Source: Bacteroidales bacterium
GTDB taxonomy: Bacteria; Bacteroidota; Bacteroidia; Bacteroidales; UBA3663
Length of the DNA: 64,000 nt
Direction: 5' to 3'
Assembly: GCA_017561935.1 (NCBI GenBank)
Contig: JAFZBE010000059.1
Coordinates: 1-64,000, forward strand
In this document: positions 27,263 through 34,564 of the stretch, piece after piece
Layout: each line of letters opens with the position of its first letter
How positions within the stretch are numbered: the first letter of the stretch is position 1
Position numbers and translations under genes: made by a program
Notes under the pieces: generated by a model
Seen by the model: the letters and a program-made list of their open reading frames with translations, nothing else
What the model was told of the DNA's origin: nothing
Databases searched by the model: none

Positions 27263-27294
27263 CAAAGATATGAACATAAATCTACATTACCAAA
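27263..27294 (-). promoter_or_regulatory. Promoter of the SusC-SusD pair
   Basis: On the minus strand TTTG (27294-27291), 20 bp, then TATCTTTG (27270-27263), 28 bp before the SusC ATG. Confidence 0.78.
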
Positions 27295-27329
27295 TTTTCA
27301 TCCTCTTTTTTCTTCAAATTGAAATGAAA

Positions 27330-27367
27330 GTACCATGAATCGATTTTTTATCACCGATTCATGGTAC
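27330..27367. terminator. Perfect 13-bp inverted repeat, probable terminator
   Basis: The arms GTACCATGAATCG and CGATTCATGGTAC flank a 12-base T-rich loop, with no mismatch. It lies between the end of the VirE_N/DUF3987 gene (27422) and the SusC promoter. On the minus strand the sequence after the stem is moderately T-rich (TTTCATTTCAATTTG), so termination of the upstream gene is likely. An operator role for the SusC promoter is also possible. Confidence 0.65.
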
Positions 27368-27421
27368 ATTAAAGATTATTCAATTACTGAAGGAACCTCG
27401 AACAAAGTGTCTATTCACTTC

Positions 27422-29917
27422 TTAGCTGCACTTGACGTAGTGTCCTTGTGACTCGCCCAACTTGATCAAGCCATGTTTGATCCAGCGGCGACGAAGTGAA
27501 CGTGCAGCCTCCTTGTTACCATTCTTGCACTTGATAAGGTCGGAATCGTCGAACTCCATGGGCAGTTGGTCGAAGATGCTGTCATTGGCGGTGCGATAGG
27601 AGCGGGGCTCGACATAGTCGTCGGAAGCGCGGCTGCGTGTAATCCTGGAGCGGAAGTAAAACAAGATCTGTTCATGCAGATAGTCGCAGAGGCAACTCAT
27701 CATTGTGTACCAAGCCACGTTCTGGAACTTTGGAAGATGTTCGGGTATAGCATCGGGGTGTGTCAGCAGATACTGTTCGGCGGTCTTGCAGCCACCTGCC
27801 CACTTCGGCAACTCGCCTTTTCGTTCATCGAGCTGGGCCATCAACCATCGTGCAAATTGTGCCAACATCAAGCCGCAGCAGATACGTTCGGCAATGATAG
27901 GGATTCGCATACGTAATCCTGCTTTCACTTCGTCATCTTCACGCAAAGATTCCAATCGTACGCGTTCGAGCCAATCCAATCCAGCTTGTTCGAGAAGCGG
28001 GAGTCGTACTTCGCCTTGCATCAATTGGATGAGTGAGGAATAGGCGATGATATGGTCAATTGACTTCTGGCTTCGAGGCTTCATCGACTTGAACGGTGCA
28101 AAAGTGTTGTCGGGCATGCTGCCAATGGCCAGGCGCTGGATTTCACCATTGAGGTAACCTTTCTGTGCGCGATAGAGGGCATCAGGAGTGCCGCACTTCA
28201 AGGTGTTCCATCGTACATGAGGTATGTTTCGAGTGCCAGTGTCGGTGTTCATGTACGAAGTGTCATACTTGCTTTCGTCAAAAGCTTGACGGCTGATGAC
28301 ACCAAGATCCTTGTTGAAGGTTTGTCCTCCGTTTGCCGTGCCCATATCCACTTCCTGCACATAGGTGTAGCACATAGCACCATCGGCATTTTCAAGTCGA
28401 ATCAGCACCATCGAAGTGGAAGTACGTGCCGACAATTCGAGTATTTTTGCCTTTGGGTCCTTGGGTTGGTCCTTGGCATTGCGCTTGGCTCGACGCTGTT
28501 CCTCATAGACACGCTCCTTTTCGATTTCGATGGCTTGTTTTGCACGCCATGTCTTCATCCACAACTCGTCCACCTTGTCGATGCGTGACTTGCCCGAACC
28601 CGAATTACCGATTACATAGCTCTGTAAACAGAGTGCCTTGGGTTCTTCGTCACGAATCCTCAGACGAACATTGGTTGCTAGTACACCGATCATGGGGCCC
28701 ACTGCAACAATCACCACCATAGCCACGTTGTCAGGGAGTGATTCGAGCGTCTCGCGTAATCCAGCGGGAAGCAAACGATATTCACTTCGAGGCATTCCTT
28801 TGACATGTGCCGAAGGTTGGGCAAAGGCTGTAATAATCTGATTGATGTGATAGCAGTTGTAGTCTTCCTCAATGTCGAGCAGACTTTGCTGGAACTCCAA
28901 ATTGTCGCGCTCCTCCTTGCGAAGGAAGTTGAGGGTCTTGAGCATCTTCTCGGGCATTTTCGAACGTGGACGTTTCAAAGCGCTGTCGATACAAGCGATT
29001 CGCTCAGCATCGGGCAAGCCGTCGTATTGAGGAATGACTCGCAGCATGACTTCGCGATTGTAGTCGCAGATGTGACGCACCGACAATGCAAGTTCGTAGG
29101 TCAGGTCATTGCGTTCGCCGTTCACCGGAGTATTGCCACCATTGTTGACAATCCAATAGGTCGAGATAATGCGGCTCAATGGAATGCTGTGATAGGTGAT
29201 CTCGGCATTGGGGTCAGTCTTGGCAGTAGGTTCCTCAATGTTGTCCTCGATGATCTCTGCGTCCTCGATGACGGGCTCAATCTCCTCGTAGGGCACCACG
29301 GCGCCTGGGCAGGAAGGATTGGGCAGCAACTCCACCTCGGGAGCGAAGAGCTCGTCGGGCTTGTAGAGGAGGAGGTTGGCACGTGGCACCATGAAGCAGC
29401 ATCGTGCAAGGTCGGGAGTGGAATCGTAGCTCGGCAGATGCAGCACATCGGCGAAATACTTCTGTGCTTCCTTGCGGTCCATACCCTCAACCATTGGCAT
29501 CAGGAACTTCAGACCTCGGTTGGAAGGACTAATGAAAGCAAGTGGGCAATTCATGCCTTCGAGTGCAGGTCGCATCCTCTCGAAACAATCGCGTGGGTCG
29601 TCCACATTGTCGATGTCCATGCAGCACCAGGGACTTGGTGTCATGCACTCGTTCTTTCGCTGTCCGGTCTCCGAATGACCATGGAAGACGATAGCCTTAT
29701 TTTCTTTCTTGATCAGATTAGCAGTTTCCTTCAGGTTTTTGCGTTCCTCATCGGTCATGTCGGGTGTCTCCTTGTCTCTGATGGCTGCCACACTTTCGCA
29801 GTTGCGTTTGACGTTGCCATCGTCGAGCATTCTCTCGAAATCTTCCCGGGTACAGATCTTGCATCCCTGGGAGTAAGTGACTTTTTCAACATAGTCAAAA
29901 CAGTTTCTTTGTAACAT
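27422..29917 (-). CDS. VirE_N (BT4734-like) and DUF3987 primase/helicase-like protein
   Basis: The N-terminal 200 residues match the BT4734-like VirE_N domain, a primase-polymerase-like fold found in Bacteroidetes mobile elements: WCCMDIDNVDD carries paired acidic residues, ISPSNRGLKFLMPM follows, and STPDLARCCFMVP closes the domain. From about residue 390 a DUF3987-like ATPase region begins, with IGNSGSGKSRIDKVDE as P-loop. The 831-residue length is normal for this fusion. Such genes often sit in integrated elements or as lone chromosomal copies. The protein has no signal peptide. The 436-bp region upstream holds a promoter element and two large inverted repeats. Confidence 0.82.
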   Translation of the reverse strand: MLQRNCFDYVEKVTYSQGCKICTREDFERMLDDGNVKRNCESVAAIRDKETPDMTDEERKNLKETANLIKKENKAIVFHGHSETGQRKNECMTPSPWCCMDIDNVDDPRDCFERMRPALEGMNCPLAFISPSNRGLKFLMPMVEGMDRKEAQKYFADVLHLPSYDSTPDLARCCFMVPRANLLLYKPDELFAPEVELLPNPSCPGAVVPYEEIEPVIEDAEIIEDNIEEPTAKTDPNAEITYHSIPLSRIISTYWIVNNGGNTPVNGERNDLTYELALSVRHICDYNREVMLRVIPQYDGLPDAERIACIDSALKRPRSKMPEKMLKTLNFLRKEERDNLEFQQSLLDIEEDYNCYHINQIITAFAQPSAHVKGMPRSEYRLLPAGLRETLESLPDNVAMVVIVAVGPMIGVLATNVRLRIRDEEPKALCLQSYVIGNSGSGKSRIDKVDELWMKTWRAKQAIEIEKERVYEEQRRAKRNAKDQPKDPKAKILELSARTSTSMVLIRLENADGAMCYTYVQEVDMGTANGGQTFNKDLGVISRQAFDESKYDTSYMNTDTGTRNIPHVRWNTLKCGTPDALYRAQKGYLNGEIQRLAIGSMPDNTFAPFKSMKPRSQKSIDHIIAYSSLIQLMQGEVRLPLLEQAGLDWLERVRLESLREDDEVKAGLRMRIPIIAERICCGLMLAQFARWLMAQLDERKGELPKWAGGCKTAEQYLLTHPDAIPEHLPKFQNVAWYTMMSCLCDYLHEQILFYFRSRITRSRASDDYVEPRSYRTANDSIFDQLPMEFDDSDLIKCKNGNKEAARSLRRRWIKHGLIKLGESQGHYVKCS

Positions 29918-30009
29918 AAATAATTAATTTAAATGAATATTATAAGAAAATTACTCTCAAGCATCTCTCAAAATCATCTCTAGAACTTGACTTCTTCGAT
30001 TTGCAAGTG

Positions 30010-30017
30010 CAAAGGTA
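30010..30017 (-). promoter_or_regulatory. Promoter -7 element for the VirE_N/DUF3987 gene
   Basis: TACCTTTG on the minus strand matches TAnnTTTG, 92 bp before the ATG. No clear TTTG -33 element is present; the equivalent position is occupied by the inverted repeat at 30037-30074. Confidence 0.55.
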
Positions 30018-30036
30018 CACATAAAAAATTATACAA

Positions 30037-30074
30037 CCAGCACTAACAATTTTTATTTAATTTGTTAGTGCTGG
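30037..30074. repeat. Perfect 13-bp inverted repeat upstream of the VirE_N gene
   Basis: The arms CCAGCACTAACAA and TTGTTAGTGCTGG are perfect complements around a 12-base AT-only loop. Related words (TTAGCGC, GTTAGCGAC) follow within 45 bp. It starts 20 bp upstream of the -7 element, where an activator, repressor or recombinase could bind. Confidence 0.85.
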
Positions 30075-30166
30075 CGAATAAATTATTAGCGCAAAATGAG
30101 GGGAAACTGTTAGCGACGGCAATCGTGTTCGACAATTGTTGGTAGCAGGTGTGTTGCGGTCGGGGT

Positions 30167-30339
30167 GGTCGAACGGTCGCGGTCGAAAGGTCGAAAGAGT
30201 GAGGGTATCGGATAGAGAGAGGGAATAATATAAGAGAATAGATTAAAAATTTTTTAAATTCCTTATTATCTTTCTTCTCTTATGCATGTCTGCACCACTA
30301 CGGGTGAGCAATTCGACCGACGACCGCGACCGCGCGACC
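30167..30339. repeat. GC-rich GGTCG inverted repeat enclosing an AT-rich stretch
   Basis: The left arm (30167-30193) has the pattern GGTCG, 2 bp, CGGTCGCGGTCG, 3 bp, GGTCG. The right arm (30314-30339) is its reverse complement with matching spacing: CGACC, 2 bp, CGACCGCGACCG, 2 bp, CGACC. The 120 bp between are very AT-rich and hold a second, smaller inverted repeat (ATAAGAGAA with TTCTCTTAT). The 29918-30353 gap contains no open frame that I can support. Confidence 0.8.
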
Positions 30340-30353
30340 GCATGGGATGGAAG

Positions 30354-31127
30354 CTAAACTGGTGATATTGGGGGCAATAGCCCATCATTTCGAGCATTGT
30401 CTTCCACAAAACTGCATAGACCGACCCACTCTAAACGTATCATTCGGGCTTTCGAACCATTGCATTCTTCGGGTTCAATATCATAAATGAGCAACCTTTG
30501 CCGCCCTTTAAGCGTGTCGATGACCTCTTTATTGCAAAGTTTCATCCATCCGTTGATCATATTATTGTACGATGTGTAATGGAGCTTGAAGGTCTGGCTC
30601 AAAGACGAGTCAGCGACCGCTTCCTTGATAAGTCGCTCAAAACCCTTCGGCGTAGCATCTTTTTCTGCTTTTCCGAACTCGATAAGCACCGAATAGAGGC
30701 ATGCAAAGTACTTCGAAGGCTCTATTTCGTTCAGTTTCTCTCGACCCACGACCATCATTCCATACTTGCCTTTCGCAATGTACCGCTTTTCGATAAGTTT
30801 GCGAAGAGTGAGGATAAAGGACTTTCGGTCAACATCAGGGAGGAGGAATCCATCTTGTTTCGGACCACGTTTCCCCTTCTGACCTTCCGGCTGTGACTCT
30901 TCGGCAATTGGTTGCAACTGGGGTTCGGGCTGCTTCAAGCCGCCAACTTCTACCCAACAATCGACAGCTTTACCGAGATGATAGTACAGATCTTTGGCAG
31001 GTGCCTGATTCTTGACTAAAGGTAAAAACAAATCCACACGACTACGAATCGACCTCAGTATATTCCCGATACGCTTCCATTCGTCCGAATCCTGCACGTA
31101 CTTATTATTAACTTGCTCCTGATTCAT
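30354..31127 (-). CDS. Unknown cytoplasmic protein of the accessory island
   Basis: I do not recognise a family. The frame opens upstream at 31193, but the ATG at 31127 (MNQEQVNNKYVQDSDEWKRI) is preferred; it overlaps the end of the preceding gene by 20 bp, which suggests coupling. The 257-residue product is helical and charged. A helical N-terminal domain (about 1-70) is joined by a Pro/Glu/Lys linker (KQPEPQLQPIAEESQPEGQK) to a C-terminal domain with LLPDVDRKSFILTLRKLIEK and HYTSYNNMINGWMKL. No signal peptide or helix-turn-helix is evident. Position upstream of the VirE_N gene suggests a mobile-element-associated role. Confidence 0.65.
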   Translation of the reverse strand: MNQEQVNNKYVQDSDEWKRIGNILRSIRSRVDLFLPLVKNQAPAKDLYYHLGKAVDCWVEVGGLKQPEPQLQPIAEESQPEGQKGKRGPKQDGFLLPDVDRKSFILTLRKLIEKRYIAKGKYGMMVVGREKLNEIEPSKYFACLYSVLIEFGKAEKDATPKGFERLIKEAVADSSLSQTFKLHYTSYNNMINGWMKLCNKEVIDTLKGRQRLLIYDIEPEECNGSKARMIRLEWVGLCSFVEDNARNDGLLPPISPV

Positions 31128-32343
31128 ACTCAAGGGTTTCGATGGGAAAGTCAAACTTACAAATCGGATTGCCGAAAAGGTTTGTATCGACAAGGTATGG
31201 GCCGGCAGGACGATCGAGGAAGCGAACGTAATAGGCCTTAGGATGATTGAGCATCAGCTGGGCACATTCGAGATCGGTCATCTCTTCGTCGAGCAAGGCA
31301 TATTCGGTATCGTCCCTGATGTCTTCGGCTTGAGAGACATTAATCAGTTCTTCACCTATGCACAGCAGGACATTCTGTTCGAACACCATCTGGCGCACGG
31401 CTCCCATCCATCCGAAAGGAGAGGGGTGACGCAAGTTGTTTGCCGTGGAGGGGGCAAGTACGTAGCCTACACATTGACGCTCGACGGATAATCCTTCCCG
31501 CTTCGATTTCTTCAGGAATTCATTGATTTGACGCACCATTTCGAATTGCTGGGCATCGGCTACAAACGTGGCAAAACTATCCTCAACGAAACCTGGGCGT
31601 ACACCGTAATAAATAAAATCGTATATCTTCGAAGGACTGAGAATGTCGTCATGAAGGTCATTCCATTTGCAGAAAGCCATGGCATCATCGTCGGGCGAAC
31701 CAATGTAGGTGTTATGTCCATCGGTGACTACAAGAAATTGGATATAGGTGCCAAAGACCTTGTCGTTCTCGATTTCAGCGAGTGCCTTCTGTGCAGTTTC
31801 GAGCAGACGGCCTGTATCGCCATAAACCACTCCGATAAGGGGCAGATGATTGATGGTGATGACCAGGTCCCAAGCGAAACCATTATTTTGGCAACCAGGC
31901 CAAGCTTCGAAGACGTGCAAGGCATTGAACTGCGTATTCGTATAGTCAATGAGTTGGCACGTGCAATATAACGGTCGGCTTTCATATAAATATTGGAATT
32001 CTCGGCCTGCAATGAGCCAATCAAAGAAATGCTCACGGGCATATTCGAGCGAATGAGAACCTTCGGGTTTCGGGCTGTCAGGCCAATAATGGTGGAAAGC
32101 TTTTGTGCCAAGAAAACTGACTTCGGTAGCGAAATGCTCAACGCGATACCACGCTTCACCCGTGTGGAAACGCTTCAAATCATTTTCCAATTCCCAGCTA
32201 TCGACGCTCGGACCATTGAATAACGCGTAGGGCTCATCTTGGGTGGATTCAGGCACTTGTCCCATCTTGTAGCCATCGGCCAACAATTGGCGGATGAGTT
32301 TCTTTCGATGGTAGGCATGGGCCCGTTGATTGACAAGATACAT
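31108..32343 (-). CDS. HsdR N-terminal-like protein lacking nuclease residues and helicase
   Basis: The central region follows the pattern of the N-terminal nuclease domain of type I restriction R subunits: QLIDYTNTQFNALHVFEAW resembles the LIDxxNxxxNxFxVVNQF segment, and WDLVITINHLPLIGVVYGD aligns with the RPDIVLFVNGLPLVVIELK block. Here the conserved Asp is kept, but the catalytic E-x-K is replaced by V-Y-G. A strand like IQFLVVTDGHNTYIGS follows, as in HsdR. The chain ends at 411 residues with no P-loop, so the translocase domains are absent. There is no HsdM or HsdS nearby. It may be a decayed R subunit or a nuclease-fold protein repurposed for DNA binding. Start is the ATG at 32343. Confidence 0.55.
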   Translation of the reverse strand: MYLVNQRAHAYHRKKLIRQLLADGYKMGQVPESTQDEPYALFNGPSVDSWELENDLKRFHTGEAWYRVEHFATEVSFLGTKAFHHYWPDSPKPEGSHSLEYAREHFFDWLIAGREFQYLYESRPLYCTCQLIDYTNTQFNALHVFEAWPGCQNNGFAWDLVITINHLPLIGVVYGDTGRLLETAQKALAEIENDKVFGTYIQFLVVTDGHNTYIGSPDDDAMAFCKWNDLHDDILSPSKIYDFIYYGVRPGFVEDSFATFVADAQQFEMVRQINEFLKKSKREGLSVERQCVGYVLAPSTANNLRHPSPFGWMGAVRQMVFEQNVLLCIGEELINVSQAEDIRDDTEYALLDEEMTDLECAQLMLNHPKAYYVRFLDRPAGPYLVDTNLFGNPICKFDFPIETLEYESGAS

Positions 32344-32558
32344 GCTGCTTAATAAAGTGTATATTAATAATTTGTGATAATCAACTAACTAATTGTGTTA
32401 TAAAAAACAAAAACGCAAATGTTCCCATCGGCTCAAAGTATGGAATCTGCGGATTTGCAGAACTCATATTTGGCCTATACTCCGTTACCCACAAAGTGTG
32501 GAAAATTGGCTTTGCATCGAAGAAAAATTTCTCGATTTGTGGGATTTTTTCCGCAACG

Positions 32559-32954
32559 TTATCCAAGGTTTCGCACAACTAAAATCAGAATATAAACGAA
32601 GGTGAAGAGGACGATAATGAGACCAAGAGCTTGAATGACGAGGTTTTGACGCTCCTGCAATTTGGTGAGCTGCTGCTCCTTATTGTGGCGAGCGGCTCGA
32701 CGATCGCTGCTATAGTAGTAACAAAGCGCGGCAAAGAATATCTCCACGAACACGAAGAACCAAAGGTTAGCCTTGGTTTCGAAGGACTGTGAGCCATTCG
32801 CATAAACTTGTTTCACTAATTTCTCGGGAAGAGCAGGGTAGAAGTCAAGCAGCCCCACCACGTTGAACGCGATGATGCCTATCGTGGCATGCAGGATAGT
32901 TTGCTTGATTTTCTTATACTTCAACGACTGCTCAGGCGTTACAAGGTTTTTCAT
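32559..32954 (-). CDS. Small membrane protein of unknown function
   Basis: The 131-residue protein has three hydrophobic segments: about 20-42 (TILHATIGIIAFNVVGLLDF), 64-82 (LWFFVFVEIFFAALCYYYS) and 107-127 (VIQALGLIIVLFTFVYILIL). A basic, Gln-rich cytoplasmic loop (DRRAARHNKEQQLTKLQER) separates the last two. No family is recognised. It has its own promoter, and the 215 bp to the next gene contain no frame, only a short CCCACAAA/TTTGTGGG repeat. Confidence 0.65.
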   Translation of the reverse strand: MKNLVTPEQSLKYKKIKQTILHATIGIIAFNVVGLLDFYPALPEKLVKQVYANGSQSFETKANLWFFVFVEIFFAALCYYYSSDRRAARHNKEQQLTKLQERQNLVIQALGLIIVLFTFVYILILVVRNLG

Positions 32955-32974
32955 AAATCATAAATATTTGGGTG

Positions 32975-33006
32975 CAAAGATACACACTTATCTAGATATT
33001 TCCAAA
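32975..33006 (-). promoter_or_regulatory. Promoter of the small membrane protein gene
   Basis: On the minus strand TTTG (33006-33003), 20 bp, TATCTTTG (32982-32975), 20 bp before the ATG at 32954. Confidence 0.75.
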
Positions 33007-33053
33007 TTTCCATGCTATTTTTTGCGATTTGTGTGAAAAAGCATATAATAAAT

Positions 33054-33084
33054 GATGCCGGCTCATTGAGCTGGCATCGTTGTT
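33054..33084. terminator. Hairpin at the end of the minus-strand TPR gene
   Basis: GATGCC, GGCTC, ATT, GAGC, then TGGCATC folds into an 11-bp stem with a 3-base loop and one G-T pair. The stop codon of the TPR gene lies inside it. A copy differing at two bases ends the divergent TPR gene at 36040-36070. Confidence 0.75.
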
Positions 33085-34319
33085 TTGGCATCTTCTTCTG
33101 CTTTAGCTTTTTTCAATTCATCGAGTTCACCGTTTTCAATCGCCTTCTTGGCTGGTGCGAAACCACTACGTATCTTATCGAACATCTTCTCGGGTTTCTT
33201 TTTAAATAGTTTAAGATACTCCTCAAAGGCTTCAATTTCTTCAGTCAGCCCCTTCTTCTTATTCACGTCATAGTAATTGAGCAAATCGGCATAGGCCATT
33301 ATATATTGATCTTCTTCATCTACCGGATCGTGTGTCAATGCAAATTTGGTGCAGGCAGCCAAATAGGCAATCATGAAAGGTAAATTCTTGTCACCAAGCC
33401 ATTTGGTTTCTGGGTCTCCAAAAAACACGTTCACATCGGGTGCATTCTTTGTCCAATTAAAAATATACATTGCTGCCTGAGACATCTTTGGAGCATCGAG
33501 ATAATGATTGAGGTAATAGAGGCTGCAATAGTAGGCGTCCTCATTGTGCTCGCGGCACTTTTCGGGAGTATTGAATTCCACGAGTGGAGGCACATATCCA
33601 TGCTTCCTTTCCTCCTGCAACTGTTCAAGGAGCGCATCTGTTTCGTCGGCCTTCTCTTTGTTTCCAGCCTCTGTATAGTACCTCTTCATATATTTCAGCT
33701 CATTGAGGTAATGTTCGGAATGATTGCCTTCGTCATTCTCAATCACACTTAGAGCATGTTCCTGCAAAGGCACAGCCTCGTCGATTTTGCCCAGAATAGA
33801 CTTGATTTCGGCAGCATGGGCAAGCACACCTCCCATCTCCTTGTCGTTCACAAAGTACTTGTTATGGATGCGCACGGCCTCGTCGCTGTACTTCTCGGCG
33901 TTCTTGTAATCTTCAAGCGTAGTGTAATAGAGTGCGACGTTGTCAATGAGATTGGCATAAGCGATATTCTCCCTGCTGCATTTCTCGCCATAGAGCTCTG
34001 CAGACTTCAAGCCATACTCCAGTGCCTTCTTGTTGGCCCCTTGTCGGAAGTAGCAACGGCTTATGACGGCCAGCACATTCACACATATAGAGTCGTCGGC
34101 GCCAAATGCCTTCTGCAACAAATCCAACTCATTCTGTGCGGCATCCAAAGCCTCGTTATATTCCTTATTGCCGAAATGTTCAAGGCAAAGGCTGTCCAGC
34201 TCCATTACCTTGTCCACAAAAACCTTGTTGTCGAAGGCGGCAAGTCTTTCAATTAAGGTCTGTGAGTACCCATAAGTTGTGGCGATCGCCAGCAGTAAAA
34301 TGAATAATAACCGTTTCAT
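33063..34319 (-). CDS. Secreted TPR protein
   Basis: A signal peptide (MKRLLFILLLAIATTYGYSQ) directs export. The mature chain is helical, with tetratricopeptide-like pairs at about 45-90 (GNKEYNEALDAAQNEL), 100-130 (QGANKKALEYGLKSAEL), 140-180 (LEDYKNAEKYSDEAVRIH) and 190-240 (LGKIDEAVPLQEHAL). The C-terminal 170 residues are acidic and less regular. TPRs mediate protein-protein contacts; no enzymatic domain is seen. It is transcribed away from a second exported TPR gene, which points to a related function. Its promoter is at 34351-34382. Confidence 0.82.
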   Translation of the reverse strand: MKRLLFILLLAIATTYGYSQTLIERLAAFDNKVFVDKVMELDSLCLEHFGNKEYNEALDAAQNELDLLQKAFGADDSICVNVLAVISRCYFRQGANKKALEYGLKSAELYGEKCSRENIAYANLIDNVALYYTTLEDYKNAEKYSDEAVRIHNKYFVNDKEMGGVLAHAAEIKSILGKIDEAVPLQEHALSVIENDEGNHSEHYLNELKYMKRYYTEAGNKEKADETDALLEQLQEERKHGYVPPLVEFNTPEKCREHNEDAYYCSLYYLNHYLDAPKMSQAAMYIFNWTKNAPDVNVFFGDPETKWLGDKNLPFMIAYLAACTKFALTHDPVDEEDQYIMAYADLLNYYDVNKKKGLTEEIEAFEEYLKLFKKKPEKMFDKIRSGFAPAKKAIENGELDELKKAKAEEDAKTTMPAQ

Positions 34320-34350
34320 AATAAAAATGTATTAGTTAGTAATTGCATGG

Positions 34351-34382
34351 CAAAGATAGGGAGTTTCTCGAATATCTCCAAA
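34351..34382 (-). promoter_or_regulatory. Promoter of the minus-strand TPR gene
   Basis: On the minus strand TTTG (34382-34379), 20 bp, TATCTTTG (34358-34351), 31 bp before the ATG. Confidence 0.78.
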
Positions 34383-34501
34383 TATTTCCGCGATTATTTT
34401 CAAAAAAACACTCAAAAAATCTTATCGTCAAAAATCCGTATGCATTTCATCGGTGAAAATGTGTATTTCATCGGTGTCGTGAAATTTTTCTCCTCAAAAA
34501 A

Positions 34502-34533
34502 TTTGGAACATATCTCACAATTCCTTATCTTTG
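34502..34533 (+). promoter_or_regulatory. Promoter of the plus-strand TPR gene
   Basis: TTTG (34502-34505), 20 bp, TATCTTTG (34526-34533), 31 bp before the ATG at 34565. It has the same geometry as the divergent promoter at 34351-34382. Confidence 0.8.
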
Positions 34534-34564
34534 CAACGGAAAACTAACTACATTTTTTACTATT

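Noticed and set aside
28805..29914. A 369-residue plus-strand frame antisense to the VirE_N/DUF3987 gene
   Set aside because: Composition is rich in His, Val and Gly without domain motifs, and it lies fully inside a well-supported gene; a shadow frame.
31108..32343. Functional type I restriction enzyme subunit
   Set aside because: Catalytic E-x-K and helicase domains are missing and no hsdM or hsdS is nearby.
32488..32550. CCCACAAA/TTTGTGGG repeat with trailing T-tract as a terminator
   Set aside because: The arms are 8 bp with a 40-base loop and the T-tract is on the plus strand, where no gene ends.
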